NCBI RefSeq assembly: GCF_963576615.1
Contig: NC_088708.1
Coordinates: 4,030,001-4,094,000 of the forward strand
Length of the DNA stretch: 64,000 nucleotides
Direction: 5' to 3'
From: Watersipora subatra
Lineage: Eukaryota > Bryozoa > Gymnolaemata > Cheilostomatida > Watersiporidae
Both the position numbers and the translations under genes were made by a program. Below the pieces are notes generated by a model. The model made no database searches and was not told the origin of the DNA. It saw nothing but the letters and a program-made list of their open reading frames with translations. Of the stretch, positions 1 to 12,900 are shown in pieces (the first letter of the stretch is position 1; every line of letters begins with the position of its first letter).

Positions 1-94
1 AATTCTAATGGGATTAATTGTTTTGGATCTCGATCAACTCGGTTTTCGAACAACTTTCTGGAATGAACTATGTTCGAGAACCGAAGTCCCACTG
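1..94 (-). mobile_element. End of a pogo/Tigger-like DNA transposon, cut by the window edge
   Basis: On the minus strand this stretch reads from CAGTGGGACTTCGGTTCTCG inward and matches, over about 90 bp, the left end of the element at 40508-44043, including the internal words GTTGTTCGAAAAC and GAGATCCAAAAC. It is therefore one terminus of a second copy of that family, lying in an intron of the LRRIQ1-like gene. The terminal CAGT and the CTCGGTT core resemble known pogo/Tigger ends. That family assignment is inference, because no transposase is visible. Confidence 0.6.
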
Positions 95-203
95 TGTAGA
101 TTTTTCCTTAAACCAATCTACAAGTAACTTCATGATTTTTTAAAATCTCCAGCTTTAGTGGTTTTTTGGTAATGTTAGTTATTCCCGCACACTTTCCTTG
201 CAG

Positions 204-3200
204 CCAACCTCTCCTGCATCGCATTCTTACACACGCTCAAGGCAGCCCACAACCAGATCATTTCTACCAAGGGGCTGGGGGAATGCGTCACCTTGCAAGT
301 TGTTGATCTCTCAAGCAATCATCTCACTAGTATTGACGAAGTAGGCAAACTTTGCCTTTTGCGCAAGCTCACTGCATCCCAGAACAACATAATGGAGGTA
401 TTTTATACTGTTCATTAATCAGCTATGGCGGAAGGAAAGTTAGGAATTCTCCCTCCTTCTCTCTGCAACATATGAGTTATTTCTATTCTTTGATTTGTTT
501 GTAATATTCTGCGATATTCAGGCTGAAGACTTTTCACTATACAGCGGTGTAAACTGTTGACTAACTCTCATAGTCTGTTTATTGAATGATAGATTCCGAG
601 ACTGGTTAATTGTGTTCTACTTGAGAGTCTGGTGCTCGAGGACAACAGCATATCTAGCCTGGATGGTCTAGCGTATTTCTGGTTACCCACCCTCAAAGAG
701 GTTAATCTCACACAAAATGGAGTATCAGCTATACAACCTCTCCATGGCTGCTTCAATTTGAGAACTTTCAATCTCAGCCAGAACCAGCTACTAGGTGAGA
801 TTACATCCAGTAGCGATGTTGCTAAGCAACAGATACATAGCAGTAGATACCAGCTTTCACTCAATTGTTTCTAATTGCATCTATTTGAGGAGTCAGCCAA
901 CCTTTTCTCCATTTTTCTTATTTACCTCAGCAATACTTGAGAGTCATCTAATGAAGACTTCTAGAGGTACATGTATTACAAAATTAAAAGCGATTGTTTT
1001 CCTAAACGAGGCAACTAGGCTTACTTGTAGCTCTGTATTGCAGACTACAAGAATGTAGTAGATGGCTTGAAACTATGCATCAACTTAGAGGAGCTTTTGT
1101 TGAACGGAAATCCTTTGAGAAACGCTGACATCAGCAGGTTAGTTAGACCTACAGACATCTACTACTTTTTCAATGGCTCATTATTTGAGACTATCATTAT
1201 TCTATTGGTACTTTTAAACTTGGAAAGACATCGGAGACTTTTTCACCTTAAATTGGTATTTTATATATAAAATAGTGTGAGATATTTTCTCTGATATGTA
1301 GAAAAAGCATTTGTGACGCCCTCCCCCAGCTAAAGAGATTAGATGGTGAAGAATGTGTCAACTCCGAGTCTATTGAGTTGCAATCAGCTGTACTGAACAT
1401 GGCCAACAGTGCTTGGATTGAGCATGATAATTTAGAACGGAAGTACCAAAGTTACTTAAGGTCGGTAGGCACAGCAACCAATATGATAGGGAAGACTCTT
1501 CTGTTATACCTGCTCTTCTGTTATACCTGCTCTTCTGTTATACCTGCTCTTCTGTTATACCTGCTCTTCTGTTATACCACCTTTATTAAATGGCTTGTTA
1601 TAAAATGGCTTTCCATCTTATCAATAAATTTTATTACCTTTTAAAAAGCATCAGCATTGACCTCACATAATATAGCTTGTGTTTGCAGTGATAGCCTTGC
1701 CAAGCGCATCGTCTCAAATGCCGAGTTGCTCTATGCAGTCAGACAGCTTCCTACTTACTATGAGCTCTCCTACCGACTTGCTGAAAATGTCCGATATGCT
1801 CATGAATTTGGCTCCAACAGCTTTGAAACACCACACTCCTCCCCTACCATCAGCAGCAAAGAACTATTTCAAACAAAGCTGGCTTCTGTAGAGAATGGAT
1901 CACATGTGGTGACAGCAGCATCGCCAAGTGCTAAAGATTTGTTCGAAGAGAAGTATGAATCAATTAGTGCTGCCTTTGGGCTTCAACAACAGAGTGACGA
2001 AGTATTCAAAAAAGTGCATATTTTGCTTCAACTTTAAGAAAAATTCTTTTTGTATGTTTTAGATTAAAAGCAACCCTTGAGTCTACCTCACTAAAGGTTA
2101 GTGCAGACAACATCAAGCTGTTCAAAGAGTGTAACTCACCCCGTCCACATTCCAGACATAGTAAAAGCAAAGACCAGAGAACTCCTTCCGGAGTCAGTAC
2201 ACCCAGATCAGCCCGCCTACGAAGTAGTCAAATGCTATCAGCGTGTAATGGTGAAACGGCTTCTACCACTCACGTACCCATGAGAAGAGAAATGATTGAT
2301 GCAGCTGTTAAAATTCAGGTACATTTGAATTTGTCTCTCACCAGTTACGGCTTTAAAACTGAGTGTGTAGAGACTGGTCACTAGAACTACATTCAGGACA
2401 AAGCCAAGAAGTTGATTATATTGTGGTTGAGTTTCACTCACTAGTAATGAGTAGATGGTAGAGCCTGAGCTTCTTTGGTAGAATGGTAGAATAGTAATGG
2501 TAATGGTAATAGTAATGGTAGAATAGTAGATGGTAGAGCCTGAGCCAGCTCTAGATTGGCTAAACCTTGTGTACCTGCTGCTCAATAAGCTGTCTCTTTT
2601 TAGGCTGTATGGAGGGGATACTCATTTAGGCAGCGGCTGGCACGAGCACTGCAGCAGGTGAAGGCTTGTAGCGAAGAAAGTGATGAAGATATTGCAGAGG
2701 TCGATCTGTCTTCTTTTGATTTCAATGTAGATGATGGCTGGCTGCCTCCTGATGTTCCCCATTTACCTCAAGAGTATGTAATCCTTTAGGCTTTTGGTCA
2801 GAATGAGCTAGCACTACAGTGCAATGGTTCACAATTATAGTCGAATCACATCACTAACTATTTTGTTTTTCAAGCCCAAAAAATAGTTGTGGTGATTTTA
2901 AACTTCTGGTTGTTGGTGTGATACGCAAGTACCGCTTAGCAGCTTTGTTGTCTTTCAACAGTTGCAGCTTGTGGATGCTCTGGTGTTCTGAGTGGTACAG
3001 TGTGTTCAACCAGTTCCGCTTCATTCATGAATATCTTCATATCAAGCCAATCACAAGGCTTGTTCATAGATGGGTCATCAGCACTTTAGATTTTGAAGTA
3101 AATATTGTCATGTGCTGAACCTCTCGTCTTAGTTTAGTAATAACACATGAGGGCACCTGTTACTACTTATATATATATATAGACAGGTTTGCAGACGAAT

Positions 3201-6200
3201 GTACCACCAGCACTTACATGTGTCAACCTTATCTTGAGTCTTCACATTTTTCTATTGATCTTACAGGCATGCTATATTGCCCAGAAGGTCAATCCAATTG
3301 AAGATCGATTTAGATGCTGCCAGCATACCTAATGGTCGAGTGGCAGCTTGGCTGTCTCCATCAGAGGGTTTCCTTGAATCGGCAGCCAATGTTGACCCGC
3401 CACTATCTAGCATGAGCGGTGAAATAAGTCAGAGATCAAAACGAGAGGAGATGATTGCTCAAGACTGGTTAGTCAGGTGTTGGTCTTAGCCTGATAGCTT
3501 AAAGTTTGTTTAGATGTCAATAAAGTTACTTCATTAGTTATTCAAGGTTTTAGATTTGAAGGCTTTTCGTTGGAGGCACTTGATAGTGATGATAAATTTT
3601 TTGTTGGTGAAAAGTGCGTCGTTCTTCAGAATACAGATATATGTATGGTTTATGGAAAATGCTGAGGTTTTGAGGGTAGATAATTATACAGGAGATTGCA
3701 TTGGCTTTGATGGTGAGAATGAACTTGGATAGGTACATAAAACGCTGTACAGGCTTTGAAATTATAAATAGATATGTGAACTCTGTAAACGTTTCAAAAT
3801 ACTACGCAGCTTAATCTGTCAAATTACAACAATTCAAAAGCTTTGTCTTGTTAAACGAAATAATTTATAATGATTGGGATTGTCTTACAGTTACAAAACA
3901 TTGTCATAAGTCACTAGACATCTCCGCGAGTCTTTATTTCACACTCACTCTGTTATCAAATGTATATGGTATGAAATGCACATCATCTTTGCTAATGGCA
4001 GGGGATTCAAAGACTCACACACTGCAGAGCTTATGATGAAAAGAGCCAAAAAGCTGAAGTACAACAGTCAGCGGAAGAAAAAGCTAGATAAGCTTGGTGA
4101 GTACAGAATTAAATAACATGAGCCCATAAGTAGGTATAGCCAACAGGCACCTACAAGTAGGTGTGGTCAATAGGCACCCACAAGTAGGTGAAGCCAACAG
4201 GCACCTACAAGTAGGTGTGGTCAATAAGCGCCCACAAGTAGGTATAGCCAACAGGCACCTACAAGTAGGTGTGGTCAATAAGCGCCCACAAGCAGGTATA
4301 GCTAACAAGCACCTACAAGTAGGTGTGGTCAATAAGCACCCACAAGTAGGTATAGCCAACAAGCACCTACAAGTAGGTGTGGTCAATAAGCGCCCACAAG
4401 TAGGTATAGCCAACAGGCACCTACAAGTAGGTGTGGTCAATAAGCACCCACAAGTAGGTATAGCCAACAGGCACCTACAAGTAGGTGTGGTCAATAAGCG
4501 CCCACAAGTAGGTATAGCCAACAGGCACCTACAAGTAGGTGTGGTCAATAAGCGCCCACAAGCAGGTATAGCTAACAAGCACCTACAAGTAGGTGTGGTC
4601 AATAAGCACCCACAAGTAGGTATAGCCAACAAGCACCTACAAGTAGGTGTGGTCAATAAGCGCCCACAAGTAGGTATAGCCAACAGGCACCTACAAGTAG
4701 GTGTGGTCAATAAGCGCCCACAAGTAGGTATAGCCAACAGGCACTTACAAGTAGGTATAGCCAACAGGCACATACAAGTAGGTGTGGTCAATAAGCACCC
4801 ACAAGTAGGTTTAGCCAACAAGCACCCACACGTAGGTGTGGTCAATAAGCGCCCACAAGTAGGTATAGCCAACAGGCACCCACATGTAGGTGTGGTCAAT
4901 AAGCGCCCACAAGTAGGTATAGCCAACAGGCACCCACAGTTAGGTATAGTCAGTTGGCACCTATAAGTAGCCCTTGCTGATAGGTTGCAGCAAGTCATGG
5001 GTAGTACTAGCCTATTGCCAGTCAAAGCCTCAAGTGGCTGTAGCTACAGGCAACTAACTTACAGGCTGCTGCAGACCTCAGGTAATCTTCACCTTCAAGT
5101 AAGGTCAAGGTCTCATTTTCATCGGAAATCTATTGTCATTCGCACTCATGGGTCAGTGCATCGGTCTGCTCTGCTATTGCATACACCGGCTTTGTAGGCG
5201 CAGATCTATTATACTGTATTGTAGTGAGAATCAAAAACATACCTACCATGTTTTTGTTTGCAAAATTTTGTTACGTTTTCACCTTCAACAAAGATGAAAA
5301 TCATTTGTTCTGGTCTCTTCTGTTCATGAACTTTAGAGCTTGCGACAAGCTACCCAAGACTACCTTCTCAGGTGTACCTGCGACTGTGTATACTGTAAGC
5401 CTGGCATCCCTCATATAACACAGACTACATATGTCTGAGATGGTAGCTCAGGATATCCATTATTGGGCTCTTTTCACTCAATATTTTGTTGTGTTTTTAG
5501 GCCCTATGGGACGGTATGAGCTACAACGGAAAATTTTGCAGAACATCGAACCAGCTAAAATTATAGCTCCTGCCAAAAAGACAGCACCGAAAAAGGAGTA
5601 TTTTAAAGGTTTGTAGAGGGTAGTTAGAACTGGCAGAATAATCAATTGTGAGTCTACATGGCTTGTCTACATTGTTTTTAAAAGTTTCAATCTACTGAGA
5701 TAGTGATCCTCACAGCAAGCTTAGGAGTTGTCCTCTGTTAATTTATTGAGACATGTTCTCATGTTTACTGGTAGCTCTTGAAGACGCTGCGGAGAGGAGA
5801 ACAGTGGCCAAGTCAGCTGAAAAGACAGCTGCAATTGAGAGGACCTATGAATGGATTCACACACAAGTTGGCAGCCGTCAGCCAGGAGAGAATGGGAGAG
5901 AAGAGAGAATTAGCAGTGGGGAGAGTCAGCTACCTTACATGGACAAACGACTACTAGACGGAGGAAGAACTCAGCTTGTGGTTAGATATTCTCATTTGCC
6001 ATCGCTTTTTGTCACAAACCTGGTGAGCCGAGCCCTACTCATCATGAATGTCTAACAGTCAATGGAAGCCATTTCTATTGCTCATAGGAGGGCACAACTA
6101 GAGTTATATTGGACATTGGCAGCTGAGTGCAAAATCTGATTATCTTTTTTCAGCAGAGTCCACTAGAGATAATGTCTGTAAGCAGCTACAATGGACCGCA

Positions 6201-6481
6201 GTCAGCAGATAGCAGAGACAGAGGTATAAATTGACTCTTTATAATGCGTTCTTTTTCAGTCTTGCCAGTTTCAGTGAGCACGTCAAACATCACCAACTGG
6301 TAGCACCTGGTAGCACCTGCAAACTATTACTTATATTTCTTTAGGTCAAAGCAACTCTTACAGCTCAAAGATGACAGCGCATCAACGCCAGGTAAGAAAA
6401 CAAGCAGCAGTCACCGCTAAGAATACAGGGCTAGAAGGCTTTGCTGCCTGGGGCTCAGGTAAAAAGAAGAACGCTCGATAA
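204..6481 (+). CDS. LRRIQ1: LRRIQ1-like leucine-rich repeat and IQ-motif protein (3' part of gene, 13 exons)
   Basis: Exons that join in consistent phase are 204-397, 593-794, 1044-1137, 1302-1460, 1689-1952, 2063-2318, 2604-2773, 3267-3467, 4002-4096, 5501-5608, 5775-5980, 6154-6223 and 6345-6481 (TAA), giving 717 aa of C-terminal sequence. The first three exons encode leucine-rich repeats (LQVVDLSSNHLTSIDEVGKL, VNLTQNGVSAI, LEELLLNGNPL), followed by an LRR-cap-like LKRLDGEE. The junction of exons 6 and 7 makes an IQ motif, AAVKIQAVWRGYSFRQRLAR, which in this family is expected to bind calmodulin. The segments WGFKDSHTAELMMKRAKK and RTYEWIHTQVG, and the later GGRTQLV, fit my recollection of the LRRIQ1 C-terminus. 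The N-terminal part lies left of the window. LRRIQ1 is known from ciliated tissues, so a ciliary role is inference. The 3' end of exon 5 is uncertain (see findings). Confidence 0.85.
1499..1577 (+). repeat. 17-bp tandem repeat, about 4.5 copies
   Basis: A short array of unit CTTCTGTTATACCTGCT lies just inside the LRRIQ1 intron after exon 4 (donor at 1461). It is pyrimidine-rich on the sense strand but too far from the acceptor at 1688 to be its polypyrimidine tract. Confidence 0.85.
4133..4972 (+). repeat. 54-bp minisatellite (two 27-bp halves), about 15 copies
   Basis: This array lies in the LRRIQ1 intron between exons 9 and 10. The unit has two related 27-bp halves, one with GTGTGGTCAATAAGC and one with TATAGCCAACAGGC, each ending in a CACCTAC/GTAGGTG-type motif. 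CACCTACAAGTAGGTG, a 7-bp dyad around AA, recurs in almost every unit. Because 27 and 54 are multiples of three, both strands stay open for about 270-310 codons. These frames are by-products of the repeat and not genes. Confidence 0.95.
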
Positions 6482-6531
6482 ATTCAATGCAGTCATAAAT
6501 TCAAGCTAACTTTTCTGTAATGACAAATATT

Positions 6532-6537
6532 TATTTG
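6532..6537 (-). terminator. Candidate poly(A) signal of the TRPA gene
   Basis: TTTATT on the plus strand is AATAAA on the minus strand, about 450 nt after the TRPA stop at 6986. I saw no canonical signal closer to the stop. If used, the TRPA transcript would overlap the 3' end of the LRRIQ1-like transcript. Confidence 0.4.
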
Positions 6538-6662
6538 ACATTTTTGCAACTTTATATATTCATTGAATACAATATTGTCTACTGAATTGAATAAGTTTAT
6601 GTTCACTTAATCATTAAATATTAGTATCTTAAACAGATTTCTATACAAATCTGGTGTAAAAT

Positions 6663-6668
6663 AATAAA
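6663..6668 (+). terminator. Candidate poly(A) signal of the LRRIQ1-like gene
   Basis: AATAAA lies about 180 nt after the stop codon at 6479-6481. An ATTAAA variant near 6613 is an alternative. The signal lies beyond the candidate TRPA signal at 6532, so the two 3' UTRs would overlap by roughly 130 bp. Confidence 0.4.
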
Positions 6669-6985
6669 ATAAGATCATTTAAATTTATATACTATATTAA
6701 AAAAACTCTGAAAACAAAGATTCTGACTAAAGGACTAAATATGAAGTAAAGAAATTCTATAAAATACTTTTGACTTGCATCAGTTTGCATCGAATGAAGG
6801 ATGGAAAAAGTTTGTCCAGATATAATACCATAGCATTGAGCAGTACAGTAAATAGAAAAAAGTAACAAACTAAAAATGTTAGTATAAAGAAAAAAGTACA
6901 AAGTGCATAACTTCACCTCACAATCTCATCAAAATATTTGATCTGATACAATGATAACTTGGTTCTTTTGGCTACTGTAAAACAG

Positions 6986-9900
6986 CTATACATGACTTTC
7001 CTTGGCATCTTCCACCTCCTCAGCTGGTATTTCATGTGATTCCTTAACTTCTTTAGCCTGTAGCAAAGCTAAAACACGTGACTCTCTGCTCCGTGACTCC
7101 TCCACCAGCCTTTCCACCTTAAGAGTCAAATCTTGAATGACTGTGTCAGCTGAGCTTCGCTTCTCCGCCAAGTCTTTCTTTGGTATCTCTACATACCAGC
7201 GGTTTGTAGTGGCATCAAACTCCAAATTTTTAGGTCGGTAATATGAGCGACCCAAGCTTTCCTCAAATTCCAAAGGAAGACGAAGTGAACCAATTTTCCA
7301 CATGACTTCAGACATCTTGCGAACATCTGCATATGAGTCACTCATCATGGCGATGAGGAGGTTGATGAGGACAATCGTACTAAGGATGATATACGCCGCG
7401 TACACAATCTGAACCATAGACTCATCCTTGTTCACTGATTGAAACTCGTCAGAATCAGCTGCAAAGTCATCCATTCCGATCATCCAGTTGAATACAAGGA
7501 AAATGGATGAGCCACTGGTGATGCTTAATGATGGAACAGTCTGAACTAGAGCGGCGTACGCAAAAGAGAATGCCAACAAAATGAAGAAGTAGATTAGCCC
7601 AAAACGAAGCATGTCTCGAAAAAGTATGTGCTGCAAGATGATTGAGAAATGATGGACCTGTTTAAATCCTCGAGTGAAAGCTATTGCATAAACCCAGCCA
7701 AATATGTAGCTCAGGGCCAACAGGTAGTCCTGGTTCGCTTCGCAATACCGGTTCATGATATACCAGCTAATGGTCAGCACGGAATAAAGAAAACCACAAA
7801 GTTGTAGAATGATTGAGCCAATTAGATATTCTCCTTGACTTTGCATTCGAAGCAGAACCTTGTAACCTCCCACTCGAAAGCATTTCCACAAGAGCTTTGC
7901 CATGTTCACTGCATCTAGCAACAACAAAATAACAGGCCAGCATAAGCTTATAGCCAAGCCGAACTCCAATGACAGGGGTAGCTGATTCATTGCAGAAGTT
8001 GAGCTCATGGTTACGTTGCCTGAGCAGGAAAGGGCGGCGATACCGGAATACGAGTAAACTGCCATGACAAGTACATGTATTAGAAAAGCTGCGGCAAAGA
8101 GCTTCTGATAAGCTCCCCAATAGGAATCTACGATATTCTTAAGGGGAGATGACTCAAGAACGGAGGCAACTGCGCTATGAGCATCAACCTTGACGAGAAG
8201 CTCAGCGATGCTCATAGTGCTTGCTTTGTCAGCTTCGGGAGACAGGAGAGGGGTGCTCTCGCGGTCATCAGGGTTGACTCTTGTAGGCTTATTCTTCTTC
8301 TTTAAGCTCTTGGAGTCCTGATGAGTTGAAGTGAATGGAAGCAGATCTGACACATCGTACCGCACCGTTGTTGATTGCGGTGTAGTGAATTTGAACACAC
8401 GGGGAGTGTTTAATATGGCGATAATCATACCTGTAACATAGCAAACACTTGTAATTACACACTCATAATAATACAGCGCAAGGCCTTAACAACCTTTGAC
8501 TTCTAAAAGCAGTCTAGAGTCAAGGTATTCAACAGAGCTACATAAACATACTATAAACTTAACAACATAACTGTGCTTCAAATCTTTTTTGCTACTTCAG
8601 TCTGTTACTACCTGAACGTAGCATCAGCGTGTTGCCTCATCTGATGCAAATCATTATTACAATTTACTGATGGAGTGTAATCTTACACTCTTAATAAATC
8701 ACTTCTCACTGCAAACTTTCAAATACTTAGTTTTTCTAGCAAAGTGTAATCCTCAACAAAACAATGTTTATATATTTAAAAGTATGTAAGCTATAACTGC
8801 TTTAGCACCAGTAACTAACAGAAGGCAGCCATGATTAGAGCCAGCTAGGATCAAGGGAGATAAGGTCTGGGAGAGCTGGGATCTAGACGAGTCAGAAAAA
8901 GCTGAGATCGGGGAGGGCAGAGGTCAGCAAAAGCAAGGGCTGTCTCACCTGTGGCTGCAAGTTTGGCAGTGTACTGCAGTACATTGAGTCCATCCCTGTC
9001 ATACACACTTGTAAAAAGGTGTAACATTGCCTGTTTCTTGTATTCAAAGCTATCATCTGCCTGGGCACTTGGAACACTTTTTCTGTTCTGTCGGCACCAC
9101 CAGTGAATGCAGGTGTCGCATATGGCACTAAACACCTAGAGACATCATGTTACTCTCTTATGTCAGGATTGGAATATTACTGGTACGGTTCACTAGTCTG
9201 AATGTACAAGGAAAGACTAAACCAATGCTAACAAGGGAAAACTTAATAGCTAGACTATAGTATTCAGCTGGTTTCCTGAGAAGCCTTCTTTTTTATTGAT
9301 CATGACATGAATTCACTGAGGGATGAATGCCATAGATAAATATCCGGTTGTTATAAACATGGGCACTCATTGAAGTTATCATTGCTAAACATCTAACAGC
9401 CTTTTACAAGAGAGAACCTCAAAGTCAAGTACAGTCAAAGCCAAGTACAGTCAGGGCCAAGTATAGTCAATCCAAGTACAGTCAATGCCAAGTACAGTCA
9501 AACCAAGTACAGTCAAAGCCAAGTACAGTCAATGCCAAGTACAGTCAAAGCCAAGTACAGTCAATGCCAAGTACAGTCAAAGCCAAGTACAGTCAAGGCC
9601 AAGTACAGTCAAAGCCAAGTACAGTCAAGGCCAAGTACAGTCAACCTCAACTACGACTTCCTACTACTACAAACGCATTTTTATAATCATGGCGTAAAAT
9701 CTTTCAACATACATATACAACCTTTCGAGTGTCTCAAAACATGGCAGTCTTGTGAATCAGCATATATGTACGCAAATTTCCTTCACATATTTTGGTTGTT
9801 TCATCTGACAATAATATTAAACAGTGTTTCCTGTATTTGATTGTTTCACAGCTATGGATCTCAAGGAAACTAATGCACCGGTAAAAGAAATAAAAGAAGC

Positions 9901-12900
9901 AATAAAAGATAAAAATGCTTTCCTTGTAATTAATAAGTTTGAAGTAATAATAATAAACTCGATTGCTATTGATGACAGTTTTTTCTATTTTAGTTTTAAT
10001 TTTATTACGGAATTGTGTAATTTTGTAATAATTTTTGATACTAAAGTAAAAAACATAGTTTTGGTTGCTTCAAAAAATTATAAGCCAACAATGAATGCTG
10101 TAGCAAACATACACAAATAGATTGTTTATAAATTTTATATTTTCACCTGAAATAAATATATTTTTGCATTTTAAAATCAGCAATATGATGATGCCAACTC
10201 TTGTAAAACATAACAAGTGCTTTGAGAAACAGATATATCTGACACGAAACTGTGAGTGATTTCAATGAGTGACAGCCAAAAAGTATAACTCTCAAATGTA
10301 TTATTGACTTTGGTGTTGATGACCAAATTAAATCGCAGTCGGAAATTTATTTGCAAGAAACATGACAACAACACTAGTGTGGCAGTTAGTACCAGCTGTT
10401 GTCATGACTACAACATCGAATTTTGATTTATGAGCCATGAACAGAATAAATTCGTAGAATATGCTTTATAAAAGTTATTAAACCAGCTACTATTGGCTCC
10501 TGCTATCTATTGGTTTAAAGTTGGGCTGTAGGAGAAGACAACTCCAAATGAAATTTGTGAAAAAGTTACCTGCATGAAGCTGAACTCGTCGGCTCTCCTT
10601 TCTGATATTAGCCGTGCGAGCTCATGTAGTACAGTTCGGCCTTCCGAGTTTGTCTTTTCAAGGTCAGCTCCGGAGGTGATCAAGGTTTCGATCATCTTTT
10701 CATGGCAGTACTTGGCAGCAAGATGGAGAGGCGAGTTTCCAGCGCTGTCCGCTTTGTTTAAATCTATGGTTCTGCCAACGACTGAGTACGTTCTTATGAG
10801 CTGGTCGAGCATCTCCTGATCCCCATTCATGATTGCTGCAAGAAGTCAATGTAAGGATGGCCTAAAGACTGTTTAGCAAACTCTGATGCTGCTGTACTGA
10901 GACATGTAAGTAGGAAACTCTGAAGCTGCTGTACTGAGACATGTAAGTAGGAAACTCTGAAGCTGCTGTACTGAGACATGTAAGTAAGAAACTCTGAAGC
11001 TGCTGTACTAAGACATGTAAGTAGGAAACTCTGAAGCTGCTGTACTGAGACATGTAAGTAGGAAACTCTGAAGCTGCTGTACTGAGACATGTAAGTAGGA
11101 GTTGACTAGTTTTCTACTAACTGTATAATATAAGAGCTATAGGATGCCTACCTATGTGAACAGGTGTTGAGCCATTGGCATCTAGTAGGTTGGGGGAGAG
11201 ATGGTTGAGCTCAGATATTATCTGAGTATTTCCAGCCAAGACTGCTGAGTGCAGTGCTGACCTTTGATTTACATCCTGGTAATAAAAAATAGAAAAAACA
11301 TATATTTTTAAAAGCCTGCTTTTTGGTTTTTGTTGTTGCGTAACTCAATTGTAGCCAGGAAGTCAGGGTAGCTATTTGCTACATTTCCACCTGAATTTTA
11401 ATTCTTACATGTTTAGCGCACAGCAAATTGTTTTATAGAATAGCAAGCAAACTATTGCTTCATACTGCCTAGACTGCATGTTACATCTTTTTAGTATATT
11501 TATAAATTGTTTAAAACATCTCAATTCACTCTTACAGAAGTCAATTAGCACGCAACTGATCTGATTAAAACCCATAATTTACCTTTGTGAGTCATTTATA
11601 GTCATTTATAAAAATTACTCCATCATTCAAAAACTTCTTATGTCTGATAACAATCTAAAATGCAATTAAAATTTGCTATAATTCATTGGCTGTTTCAACA
11701 CAGAGGCATTATGGTTGCAGCCAATATGAGTAAATTTAGTGTAAAGAAAATGTACCGCTATTGAAATGGCTTTTGAAAAGCAACTTCTGTTGTTTCTTTT
11801 TAATACAAATGCGCGGAAGTGACCTTGGTAAGATTCTCATCCTTTCACTCTTACAAAGGTTTCTACAATTTTAGTTGAAACTTAATGGCTGACACATGAA
11901 TCAAAACTTCTTCTTACATACTAACTAACTACTCGTATAGCCTAAGAATCCTGCTTTATATATAAGAAAATTGTACGTTTCAAACTACATGAGAACTCAT
12001 TTGACAAGGTAATAAGATGGTATTAAGAAGAACACTTGCATCTCAAGTTCAATATTTGCAGTGAGCAGTAATCTATCCTTCATTTTTTCGTGACGTCGTT
12101 CTATCGTTGTCTGCCATCTTTATGACAACTTTTATCGTTAAAAATCGTTTTATCGCTTCTGCAATTAATTATTGCAAACAACGCTTTTGTTTGCAAATTT
12201 TTTATGTTAGTATCAAAACAACACCGAAAAATACTATTAATCAAGAGAATGACGATCGTTTTCTACAAAGACGGCGGCTTTTTCGTGGACGAGCGCATGT
12301 GCAAACAGCGTGATGACGTAAAAAAAACACGATGTATATATGTACTGTATTTCTCAAAGTATGTTTGTCGTCTGTCTGTCATTCTGGCTATAGCTATTAT
12401 TAGAATAGCTGTAGCTGAACAACAATGCTGACACAACATCATGGCCAACCACCATTAGAAGCCAAGCGCCTATTAACTAGCTTACTAGAATTACTAGCTT
12501 ACCAGCATAGAATTAGTAAGCTTACAAGCTTACAGGCTGATTTTTAATACCCGAGCAAGTTTATATATATTTCTCAAAGTATGTCCGTATGTAAGCATTC
12601 CGGCTATAGCTATTAAAATCTTGGAATAAGTAATCCGTACCAAAGGTGATTTGACCTCGGACCCACTGTTCACCAGTCTGACACCCTACCCAATAGGCCA
12701 CAGAGAATGAATTGATAGCTTGCCGGTATAAGTCGGTATATGGAAGCGCATACCTTACGTCTTTGTATACCGTGCAGGGTGATTGCATAAGTAAGTGATT
12801 GTCATTAGTTATCTTACTAAAATTTGCCATTAGCATTCTGCCAGGCTAATAGCAAGTGACAGGCAACTCTCATTACTTCTCATTGTTTATAAACTGATTC

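Noticed and set aside
4084-5025. Long open frames (about 270-310 codons) on both strands over the LRRIQ1 intron array
   Set aside because: The 54-bp unit is a multiple of three, so any stop-free unit keeps frames open; it lies inside a well-supported intron.
9824-10120. 98-codon plus-strand frame in a TRPA intron
   Set aside because: Lys/Ile/Asn-rich content as expected of AT-rich DNA; no homology or splice partner.
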